A stretch of 34,187 bases of DNA from Nocardiopsis prasina DSM 43845 (GTDB lineage Bacteria > Actinomycetota > Actinomycetes > Streptosporangiales > Streptosporangiaceae). The stretch covers positions 1-34,187 of the forward strand of contig NZ_ANAE01000109.1 in NCBI RefSeq assembly GCF_000341265.1. The letters run 5' to 3'. The notes under the pieces are model-generated. The model searched no databases. It saw nothing but the letters and a program-made list of their open reading frames with translations, and was not told the origin of the DNA. This document shows, in pieces, positions 21,415-30,700 of this stretch; the first letter of the stretch is position 1, and each line of letters opens with the position of its first letter. The position numbers and the translations under genes were made by a program.

Positions 21415-22440
21415 ATGGACCTGCCCGAACTCCTCGGCGCGCGCCGGATCCTCCAGGCCCCGATGGCCGGGGGGACGTCCACCCCGGCCATCGTCCACGC
21501 GGTGGATGGCGCGGGAGGCCTGGGCTTCCTGGCCGCCGGGTACCTGTCCGCGCAGGCGCTGACCGAGCGGATCGAGGAAGTCCGGGGCCTGGGAACCGCC
21601 GTGTTCGGCGTGAACGTCTTTGTCCCCTCCGGTTCCCCGGCCCCCGCTTTCCTGCTCGACGGCTACCGGACGGACCTCGCCGACGAGGCCCGGCGGCTCG
21701 GGGCCGAGGTCGGCCCGGCCACGTACGACGACGACGCCTGGGACGCCAAGATCGATCTGTTGGTGAGCTCCCCCGTTTCCGTCGTGAGCTTCACGTTCGG
21801 CTGCCCGTCGGCGGCAGTGCTGGAACGGCTGCGCGAGGCCGGTTCGGCCACGGTCGTCGCCGTGACCACCGTCGAGGAGGCCCGGACCGCCGTGAACCGG
21901 GGCGCCGACGGGGTGTGTGTCCAGGGCCTGGAGGCGGGAGGGCACCGCGCCGCCTTCGACCCCGCCGTGGCCGACGACCGACCGCTGGCGACCCTCCTGC
22001 CCGAGGTCGTGCGTGCCGTCGACGTGCCGGTGATCGCCGCCGGATCCATCATGACCGGCGAGGACGTCCACGCCGCCCTCGCCGACGGAGCCGACGCCGT
22101 CCAGGCGGGCACCGCCTTCCTCCGGTGCCCGGAGAGCGGCGCGCAGGCAGCGCACAAGGCCGCCCTGGCCGACCCCTCCTACACGGAGACCTCGCTCACC
22201 CGCGCCTTCACCGGTCGCCGCGCGCGCGGTCTCACCAACAGGTTCATGGCCGATCACCCGGCCGCGCCCGCCGCCTACCCCGAGGTGCACCACATGACCA
22301 GGACGCTGCGCGCCGCGGCGGCCCGCGCGGGTGACACCGGGGGCATGGCCCTGTGGGCGGGGACCGGGTTCCGCCAGGCGCGTGAGGTGCCCGCGGCGGA
22401 TCTCGTCGCCGAGCTGCGCGACGCGGCCGGGCCCTTCTGA
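21415..22440 (+). CDS. Nitronate monooxygenase (2-nitropropane dioxygenase family)
   Basis: A 341-residue FMN-dependent TIM-barrel oxidoreductase that oxidises alkyl nitronates, detoxifying nitro compounds. ILQAPMAGGTSTPAIVHAVD and GGLGFLAAGYLS near the N-terminus, GVNVFVP, VCVQGLEAGGHRAAF with His177, the phosphate-binding VIAAGSIMTGEDVHAALADG and AVQAGTAFLRCPESG are family motifs, and length is typical. The ATG has a GAAGGCGAG site upstream. It is a single-gene unit: divergent from the DndB-like gene and convergent with the exporter genes across a large hairpin. Confidence 0.92.
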   Translation: MDLPELLGARRILQAPMAGGTSTPAIVHAVDGAGGLGFLAAGYLSAQALTERIEEVRGLGTAVFGVNVFVPSGSPAPAFLLDGYRTDLADEARRLGAEVGPATYDDDAWDAKIDLLVSSPVSVVSFTFGCPSAAVLERLREAGSATVVAVTTVEEARTAVNRGADGVCVQGLEAGGHRAAFDPAVADDRPLATLLPEVVRAVDVPVIAAGSIMTGEDVHAALADGADAVQAGTAFLRCPESGAQAAHKAALADPSYTETSLTRAFTGRRARGLTNRFMADHPAAPAAYPEVHHMTRTLRAAAARAGDTGGMALWAGTGFRQAREVPAADLVAELRDAAGPF

Positions 22441-22577
22441 ACCAGTGCGGGGTTCGGCGCGGCCGGTCGTCGGTGCGCGCAACCGGTGCCTCGAGCGGTA
22501 CGGCCCGCCATCGGGACCGGTCGTGGCCGTCGTTGTGCTCGGCCGGAGGGCGGCGCGGCGCCTCCCTTCGCCGTCTA

Positions 22578-22630
22578 GGGCGCGGAGGCGCGGGACCACT
22601 GACGGGTGGTCCCGCTCCGCCTCCGCGCCC
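22578..22630. terminator. Large bidirectional hairpin terminator
   Basis: A 22-base left arm (22578-22599) pairs with 22606-22630: nine inner base pairs (CGGGACCAC with GTGGTCCCG), a three-base bulge (CTC), then thirteen outer pairs ending in GGGCGC/GCGCCC, all around a six-base loop. It lies between the convergent monooxygenase and ABC permease genes and should stop transcription from both sides. Confidence 0.85.
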
Positions 22631-22646
22631 CCTGAGGCCCCGTGGA

Positions 22647-23447
22647 TCAGCGGGCGCTGATGAGGACGTAGCGGCGCAGGGCCAGCGGGGCGAAGACGGC
22701 GATGATCACGGCCGAGGACAGCGCCGCGTACAGCACCGCGTTCTCCGCGGGCCAGCCGGTCGGCTGCGCCAGGCCCGGCGGCGGGGCGTTGCCGAACAGC
22801 TCCCTGGCGGCCGAGGCGACCGCCGTGACCGGGTTCCACTCCGCGACGACCCGCAGCGGCGCGGGCATGCCCTCGATGGAGACGAAGGCACCCGACACGA
22901 ACGCGACCGGGAACAGCCAGACCAGGCCCAGGCTCTGGGCCACCTCGACGCTGCGGGCGGTCAGCGCGATGAAAACCCCGATCCAGGAGGTCGCGAAGGC
23001 GAAGAAGAGCAGGAGGGCCACGCCCAGGACCACCTCACTCGCCCCCGTGGTGACCCGCCATCCGATCAGGAGCCCGCACACGGCCGTGACCAGCAGCGAC
23101 AGGGAACTCGTCGCCAGGTCCGAGAGGGTCCGGCCCAGGATGACGGCGATCCGGGACATGGGCAGCGACCGGTAGCGGTCGACGATGCCCTTCTGGAGGT
23201 CGTTGGCCAGCCCGACCGCCGTGAAGGACGAGTTGAACAGCAGGGTCTGCGCGAAGATGCCGCCGATCAGGAACTCCCGGTACTGCGCGCCGCCCAGGCT
23301 GCCGCCGAAGACGAAGGCGAGCAGCAGGACGAACATCACCGGCTGGATGACCCCCGCGACCATGGATCCCGGGGTGCGCACGACGTGGAGCAGGTTCCGG
23401 TGGGCGACGACCCCGCTGTCGCTCACCGATCTCATCAGCGCGTTCAC
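22647..23447 (-). CDS. ABC-2 type exporter permease (DrrB-like)
   Basis: A 266-residue inner-membrane protein with about six hydrophobic segments and the ABC-2 pattern of daunorubicin-resistance permeases: TPGSMVAGVIQPVMFVLLLA, GIVDRYRSLPMSRIAVILGR and SGAFVSIEGMPAPLRVVAEW followed by NPVTAVASAARELFG. Its ATG overlaps the stop of the ATPase gene by four bases, so the two are translationally coupled and form one exporter. At the end of the NRPS-mbtH operon, it probably exports or gives resistance to the peptide product. Confidence 0.9.
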   Translation of the reverse strand: MNALMRSVSDSGVVAHRNLLHVVRTPGSMVAGVIQPVMFVLLLAFVFGGSLGGAQYREFLIGGIFAQTLLFNSSFTAVGLANDLQKGIVDRYRSLPMSRIAVILGRTLSDLATSSLSLLVTAVCGLLIGWRVTTGASEVVLGVALLLFFAFATSWIGVFIALTARSVEVAQSLGLVWLFPVAFVSGAFVSIEGMPAPLRVVAEWNPVTAVASAARELFGNAPPPGLAQPTGWPAENAVLYAALSSAVIIAVFAPLALRRYVLISAR

Positions 23448-24433
23448 CGCGACCCTCCCGCCAGTGAGGCGGGCTCGGCGGCCTCGCCCTCGTCACGTCC
23501 GGTCAGTTCCAGGAACACCTCGTCCAGGGTGGGGCGGCGCAGCGCCACCTCGACCACGGGGACACCGCCCCGTTGCAGCGCCGCCAGAGCCCCGGTCAGC
23601 GCCGACTGCCCCTCCGAGGTGCCCACCGAGAGCCGCCTGGCTCCCGGATCGGTCTCGGGTCGGCCGTTGCCGTGGTCCGCGACGATCCCCGCGGCCGAAT
23701 CCAGGTCGGCGGCGTCGGCGAGGACGAAGTCCATCCGCGCCCCGCCCATGTGCTCCTTGAGGGCGTCCGCGCTGCCCCGGGCGATCACCGTTCCCTTGTC
23801 GATGACCACGATCGTGTCCGAGAGCTGGTCGGCCTCCTCCAGGTACTGCGTGGTCAGCAGGACCGTGGTCCCGTCCTCCACGAGGGTGGAGACGATCTCC
23901 CAGGTGTCCATGCGCCCGCGCGGGTCCAGGCCGGTCGTGGGTTCGTCGAGCACGACCACCTCGGGCCGGGCCACCAGGGCCCCGGCCAGGTCCAGGCGGC
24001 GGCGCATACCGCCCGAGTAGGCGCCCGACCGCTGGTCCGCGACGTCGGAGAGCCGGAAGCGCCGCAGCAGTTCCCGGGCGCGCTCGGCCGCCTGCGCGCG
24101 GTTCATCCCGTACAGACGGCCCACCATGCGCAGGTTCTCGAAACCGGTGAGCTTCTCGTCCACCGCCGCGTACTGGCCGGAGAGCCCGATGCTGCGGCGG
24201 ACCGCGCCCGGGTCGGCCACCACGTCGTGACCGGCGACCCGGACCCGCCCGCCGTCCGGCCGGAGCAGGGTGGTCAGCACGCGGACGGTGGTGGTCTTGC
24301 CCGCCCCGTTGGGGCCGAGCAGCCCCAGGACGTGCCCGCGCGGCACGGCCAGGTCGATGCCCCGAAGCGCGCGGTGTCGCCCGAAGGACTTGGTCAGTCC
24401 CTCGACCTCGATGACATGGTCGTCCCCGTCCAC
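23444..24433 (-). CDS. ABC exporter ATP-binding protein (DrrA-like)
   Basis: A 329-residue cytoplasmic ATPase. Walker A is GPNGAGKT (residues 40-47), the signature is YSGGMRRRLDLAGALV, Walker B is VVVLDEPTTGLDPRGR, and TTVLLTTQYLEEADQLSD carries the switch region. The C-terminal extension (GRPETDPGARRLSVGTSEGQ ... LRRPTLDEVFLELTGRDEGE) is typical of DrrA-type drug exporters. It lies 51 bases after mbtH, separated by a strong palindrome, and is coupled to the permease gene. Confidence 0.93.
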   Translation of the reverse strand: MDGDDHVIEVEGLTKSFGRHRALRGIDLAVPRGHVLGLLGPNGAGKTTTVRVLTTLLRPDGGRVRVAGHDVVADPGAVRRSIGLSGQYAAVDEKLTGFENLRMVGRLYGMNRAQAAERARELLRRFRLSDVADQRSGAYSGGMRRRLDLAGALVARPEVVVLDEPTTGLDPRGRMDTWEIVSTLVEDGTTVLLTTQYLEEADQLSDTIVVIDKGTVIARGSADALKEHMGGARMDFVLADAADLDSAAGIVADHGNGRPETDPGARRLSVGTSEGQSALTGALAALQRGGVPVVEVALRRPTLDEVFLELTGRDEGEAAEPASLAGGSR

Positions 24434-24453
24434 GTCACTCCCTTCGTGGTTGG

Positions 24454-24477
24454 GGGCCCGGCCGCGCGGCCGGGCCC
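24454..24477. repeat. 24-base perfect palindrome between mbtH and the exporter genes
   Basis: GGGCCCGGCCGC at 24454-24465 is followed directly by its complement at 24466-24477. As RNA it would form a ten-base stem with a GCGC loop on the leftward transcript. There is no T-run. It may attenuate the exporter genes relative to the biosynthetic genes, or stabilise the upstream mRNA. Confidence 0.6.
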
Positions 24478-24484
24478 GGGGTTC

Positions 24485-24694
24485 TCAGGCGGCGTCGAGC
24501 TGGCGCACCCGGTGGGGCCGCATGTCGGTCCAGTTGGTGTCGATGTAGGAGAGGCACTCCTGGCGCTCGGCCGGACCGTGGCGCACGACCCAGCCGGCCG
24601 GGACCGGGACGAAGGCGGGCCACAGGGAGTGCTGGTCCTCGGCGTTGACCAGGACCAGGAAGGAGGCGTCGGTGTCGTCGAACGGGTTCTGCAT
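24485..24694 (-). CDS. mbtH: MbtH-family NRPS accessory protein
   Basis: A 69-residue protein with the full family signature: NPFDDTDASFLVLVNAEDQH, SLWPAFVPVPAGW, ECLSYIDTNWTDMRP. MbtH proteins bind NRPS adenylation domains and are often needed for their folding and activity. I start at the ATG at 24692-24694, which gives the standard length; a longer frame upstream overlaps the NRPS gene in another phase and is a shadow. It lies 68 bases after the NRPS stop and shares its operon. Confidence 0.95.
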   Translation of the reverse strand: MQNPFDDTDASFLVLVNAEDQHSLWPAFVPVPAGWVVRHGPAERQECLSYIDTNWTDMRPHRVRQLDAA

Positions 24695-24762
24695 GGCTGT
24701 GTGCCCTTCTGTGTTCGTGCGGCTCGTGATCACGGCCGCGGATTGTCGGTGGTTCGTGGGGG

Positions 24763-27700
24763 TCAGCGGCGGTGCGCCAGTGAGCGGGCCAGACGGTCGG
24801 CGACGACCGGTCCGATCACGGAGAGCGCCTCCGGTGTGGCCATGAGCGCGTGCGTGCACGTGACGTCCTGGTTGTCGATCCGGCCTTCGACGTAGGGCCG
24901 CCAGGTCCGGGCGAGGTCGACTCCGGGAACGCTGTCCAGCGTCGCGGTGAAGAAGAGGAGGTCTCCGTCGAAGACGGGCGGCCGTCCGTGGCGCAGCAGG
25001 GTCACCTGCCGGTCGAAGCCGAGGAGCATGGCCTCGACCGCCTCCTTGGAGAGTTCGCCGAGGGGGTCGCCGTGGCGCCGGAACACCGCGATGGCGTCCT
25101 CGGTCCGCGGTGCCTCGCCGAGGCCTTCGGCGTCCTCGGCGTAGCCGACGGCCCGGAGCAGGGCGACGAGGACCTCGGTGTCGTCGGTGAAGCCCTCCTC
25201 CGCGGACTGGCCGAACGGGTGCGAGTCCAGCAGGGCCAGCGTGGCCACCTCGTCGCCGGTCTCCTGGAGGTGTCCGGCGAGCGCGTGCGCGATGTTGCCT
25301 CCGAAGGACCAGCCCAGCAGGTGGTAGGGCCCTTCTGGCTGGATCTCGCGGATCCGCGCGGCGTAGTCCTCGGTGAGGGATCGCAGGTCGGTGGCGTGCT
25401 CGGTCCGGTCGCCGGGGCTGAGCCCCGGGGCCTGGAGCCCGTACACGGGGTGGTCGGCGCCGATGTGCCGCGCCAGCCCCGCGTAGGGCCAGGCGAGCCC
25501 TCCGGCGGGGTGCACGCAGAACAGCGGGGCGCCCTCGCCGGTGGGCCGGATCGGCAGGATCCGGCCGAGCCCGGTCTCGGTGGTCTCCCCGTCCGCCGCC
25601 TGGATGAGCCCGGCGACCGTGGGGTTCTGGAAGAGCATCGGCACCGTGACCTCCTGGCCCAGGGCGGCGCTGATCCGCCGCACGAGGCGCGCCGCGAGCA
25701 GGGAGTGCCCGCCCAGCTCGAAGAACCCGTCGTGCACCCCGACCCTCGGCAGGTCCAGGATCTCCGCGAACAGCGCGCACATGCGGATCTCGCGCCGTGT
25801 CCCGGGAACACCGGTCACCTGCGGTGCGTGCTCGGCGGGGTCCGGCAGGGCCGCGTTGTCGACCTTGCCGTTCACGGTCAGGGGCAGGGACTCCAGGCGG
25901 ACGAACACCGCCGGGACCATGTACTCGGGAAGCCTGGCGGCCAGGTGTCGGCGCAGCTCGGCGTCGGTGGGGCCGGGGCGTACGAGCGGCACCGGGTAGG
26001 CCACGAGCCTGGCGTCGCCCGCCGCCGTGCGGCGCACCAGGACGGCGGCCTCGGCGACGCCGGGGTGGTCCACGAGCGTCGCCCTGATCTCCCCGGGTTC
26101 GATCCGAAAACCCCGGAGCTTGACCTGGTCGTCGGCGCGGCCGACGAACTCCAGCGTGCCGTCGGCGCGCCACCGCACGAGGTCTCCGGTCCGGTACATG
26201 CGCCCGCCCGCGGCGGCGAAGGGGTCGGCGACGAACCGCTCCCCCGTCATGCCGGGGCGGCTGCGGTACCCGCGAGCCAGCCCCGCTCCGGCGATGTAGA
26301 GCTCACCGAGCGCGCCCACGGGTGCGGGCTGGAGTCCGCCGTCGAGCACGTACACCCGGATGTTGCCCACCGGTCGGCCGATGGTCGGTCCGGCCTCGCC
26401 GCCGATGCCCGCGATGACGGCGTCCACCGTGGTCTCGGTGGGGCCGTAGAAGTTGTAGGCGCGCACGTCGGGGCGGCGGGTCAGGTCGTCCCAGAGGTCG
26501 GCGTCGACCGCCTCTCCGCCCAGGGCCACCACCGAGAGCGCGTCCGAGTGGTCGAGCACGCCCTCGGCGATCAGCCTGCGGGCGTAGCTGGGCGTGGTCT
26601 CGACGGAGTCCACGCGGTTGCGGGTCAGGTAGTCGGCGAGGCCGGAGGGGTCGCGGCGCACCGCGTCCTCCACCACGTGCAGCTCGTGCCCGTCGACCAG
26701 CCAGAGGATCGGGTCCCAGGAGGCGTCGAAGGCCACACCGGCGGTGTGCGCGACTCGGAGCTTGCGGCCCAGCTCCTCGCTGACCGGGGTGAACAGCTCC
26801 TCCTGGTGGCTCAGGAACAGGTTGACCAACGACCCGTGCTCGACCTCGACCCCCTTCGGCCTGCCGGTGGAGCCCGAGGTGTAGATGACGTACACGATGT
26901 CCGAGGCGGTGAGCGGGCGGACCCGTTCGCGGTCGGTAAGCGCGCCCGCGGTGGCGCAGTGGCAGTCGCCGTGCTTGTCGGTGATGGCGTCCACGTCGCG
27001 CACCAGCGGGGCGTCGGGGACCCGGTGGGCGAGCGAGGAGTCGGTGAGCACCAGCCCGGGCACGGCGTCCCCGATCATGGTGGCCAACCGCTCGTCCGGG
27101 TGGTCGGGGTCGAGGGGCAGGTACGCGGCGCCGCTCTTGAGCACGCCCAGGAGGCTCACGACCGTCTCCACCGAACGCTGGAGCAGGACGGCGACCACGT
27201 CGCCGGGCCCGTTGCCGAGCTTGACCAGCGAACGGGCCAGGCAGTTGGCGCGCCGTTCGAGGTCGGCGAAGCTGAGCCGCTCCTGCGCGCAGACCAGCGC
27301 GATCGCGTCGGGGGTGCGCCGGACCTGCTCCTCGAACAGCTCCACGACGGTCTCGACCGGAAGCTCCCTGAGCAGGCCGTGCCCGTCCGCCAGGAGTCCC
27401 TCCCGCTCCTCCCCGGAGAGGATCTCCAGGCGACCGAGACGGGCCTCGGGTGCCCGGGTGGCGGCGTCGAGCAGTCGGACGTAGCGCTCCACGAACAGCC
27501 GGGCCGTGCCGGGTTCGAACATGGCGCTGTTGTACTCCAGCGTGCCGGTGACACCGGCGGCGCCGCCCAGCGGACAGGTCTGCTCGGCCAGGTCGAAGGA
27601 GAGGTCGAACTTGGCACCCAGTGCCGGGGCGCCCGGTTCGGGGCGCACGTCCAGACCCGACAGCTCCATGGTGGGCGTCTCGTTGTTCTGGAGGGTCAGG

Positions 27701-30700
27701 GCCGTCTGGAACAGGGGATGGCGTCCGAGGGCACGGGAGGGGTTGAGCCGCTCCACGATCTGCTCGAAGGGCACCTCCTGGTCGTCGAAGGCGTCCAGGT
27801 CGGCGTCGCGCACCCGCGCCAGCAGCTCGGTGAAGGTCGGGTTGCCCGAGGTGTCGGTGCGCAGCGGGAGCGTGTTGACGAAGAACCCGACCAGTTCGTC
27901 CAGGGCGGGGTCGGTGCGCCCCGCGACGGGGCTGCCGATCACGATGTCGTCGCCCGCGCCCAGGCGGGTGTGCAGGGCGGCGAGTCCGGCCTGGAGGACC
28001 ATGAACAGGCTCGTGGACGAGGACCGGGCCAACCGCACCAGGCGTTCGTGCAGGTCCGCGCCGATCTCCACCCCCGTGCTGGCGGAGGGCTGGGAGGCGC
28101 TGGCGGGGCGGGGCCTGTCGGAGGGCAGGCGCACCTCGTCCGGGGCGCCGGACAGGCGGCGTTCCCAGGCGTCGAGGCTGTGCCGGATCGCGCTCTCGGG
28201 GTCGCCGTCGTCGCCCAGGACCTCGCGCTGCCAGAGCGTGTAGTCCGCGTACTGCACCGGGAGGTCGCGGGCGAGGGCCGCGGTGCCGTGCACACGGGCC
28301 GTGTAGGCCATGGAGAGGTCGCGCGCCAGGGGCGCGGTCGACCATCCGTCACCGGCGATGTGGTGCAGGACCAGCAGCAGGACGTGCTCCCGGCCGATCC
28401 TGAACAGGTGGCCCCGCAGGGGCGTCTCGACGGCCAGGTCGAAGCCCCTGCCCGCCTCGCGGACCAGGGCCTGCCGCAGCTCCTCCTCGGAGGCGACCTC
28501 CACGCACTCGCTGCCCGGGGTGACCGCCTCGGGGGGCAGCACGTGCTGGAGGGGCTCGCCGTCGATGTCGGGGAAGACCGTTCGCAGGCTCTCGTGGCGC
28601 GCGGAGACGTCGCAGAGCGCCCCGCGCAGCGCCTCGGTGTCCAGCTCACCGGTGATCCGGACCGCCATCGGGAGGTTGTAGAGGGCCGCCGAGGTGTCCA
28701 ACCGGTTGAGGAACCACAGCCTGCGCTGGGCGAAGGACAGCGGGACACGCGCGGGCCGGGGCACCGGTCGCAGCGGGGGCCTGGACTGGCGCCCTGTGCC
28801 GAGGGCCGCGGCCAGACCGGCGACGGTCGGTGCCTCGAAGAGCGTGCGGACCGCGACCTCGGCGCCGACCGTGTGACGGATGCGGGCCACCAGGCGGACC
28901 GCGAGGAGCGAGTGGCCGCCGAGGGCGAAGAAGTCGTCGTCGATGCCGACTTCGGGCACGTCCAGGACCTTGGCGAACAGCTCGCACAGGACGGTCTCGT
29001 CGCGGGTGCGCGGGCCGCGTCCACTGCCGGTGACGGCCTCGGGTTCGGGCAGCGCGGCCCGGTCCAGCTTGCCGTTGGGCGTCAGCGGGAGTTCGGGCAG
29101 CACCATGACCACCCCGGGCAGCATGGCGGCGGGGAGCCTGCGCGCCGCGTGGTCGCGGATCCCCCGGGTGTCGGGGCGTCCGCCCGGTCGTGCGGTGACG
29201 AAGGCGGCCAGCCGCGCGTCCCCGTCCCTGGTGCGGGTGAGCACCACGGCCGACTGGGCGACGTCGGGGTGTTCGGCCACGACGGCCTCGACCTCGCCGA
29301 GTTCGATCCGGTGGCCGCGCACCTTGACCTGTCCGTCGGCGCGGCCGACGTAGCGCAGCGCGCCGTCGGACCGACGGGTGACCAGGTCACCGGTGCGGTA
29401 CATCCGGCTCCCGTCGGCGGCGAACGGGTCCGCGAGGAAGCGCTCGGCGGTCATCCCCGGGCGGCCGAGGTATCCGCGGGCGACCCCGGCTCCGCTGAGG
29501 TAGAGCTCGCCGACGACCCCTGCGGGGACCGGGCGGAGCCTGCCGTCCAGGACCCGGGCGCCGGTGTTGGCGATCGGCCTGCCGATCACCGGTTCGATCT
29601 CCTCGTCGGAACGGGCCGTGACGCTGTCGACGGTGCACTCGGTGGGCCCGTACAGGTTGTGCGCCGTCAGGCCGGGGACGTCGCGCAGTTCGTCCCAGAG
29701 CCGGGCGTCGACCGCCTCTCCGCCCAGGGCGAGCACGCGCGGCCCGGTGCCGCCGTCGAAGAGCCCCAGGGCCACGAGCTGCCTGGCGTAGGAGGGCGTC
29801 GTCTCGACCGCGTCGACCTCCCGCTCACGCAGGAGCGCGACGAGCTGTTCGGCGTCCCCCCTGACGGGGTCCTGGACGATGTGGAGTTCGTGGCCGTCCA
29901 CCATCCACAGGAACGGGTCCCACGAGGCGTCGAAGGAGACCCCGGCCGTGTGCGCGACCCGCAGGGGTCGGCCAGCGGCGGCGACGGCCGGTCCGAACAC
30001 GCGCTCCCGGTGCGAGTGGAGCAGGTTGGCCAGAGAGCGGTGCTCGACGACCACGCCCTTGGGGCGCCCGGTGGATCCGGAGGTGTAGACGACGTAGGCC
30101 GCGTCGCGGGGGCCCGGCCTGGCCGGAACCCGCAGCATCGGTGTGTCCAGCGGCAGCGCGTCGACGTACAGCACCGTGCTGTCGGCGGGAACGCGCGTCC
30201 GGTTCCCGGCCGTGGTGAGGACGTGCTCGGGCCGGGCGTCCGCGAACATGTGGTCGACCCGATCGCGCGGGTAGGAGGTGTCGACGGGCATGTGGGCGGC
30301 TCCGCTGCGGAGCACGCCCAGGAGCGCGACCGCCAGGTCGACCGAACGCGGCAGCACCGTCGCCACGGTCGTTCCGGGCCCGGCGCCCCGGTCGGCCAGG
30401 AGGCGGGCCAGGCTCTCGGCGCGGGCGTCCAGCTCCGCGAAGGTCAGCGAGTCGTCGCCCGCGACCACCGCGGTCCGGTCGGGAGTGCACAGGACCTGGG
30501 CCTCGAAGGCTTCCAGGATCGAGTCCGCGGCTCCGGAACGGTACGGTCCCGCCGAGCCCTCGTCCAGCTCCGCCCGCTCTCCGGGGAGGAGGAGCTCCGC
30601 CTCCTCGACGAGGGTGTCCGGGGCCTCGGCCAGGACCGAGAGCAGGTGCGTGAAGCGGTCGGCGACGGAGCGGGCGGTGTGCTCGTCGAAGAGGTCGGCG

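Noticed and set aside
24485-26173. A 562-residue minus-strand frame ending in the MbtH sequence
   Set aside because: Only the last 69 residues are MbtH; the rest is an out-of-frame reading of the NRPS thioesterase region, not a fusion protein.
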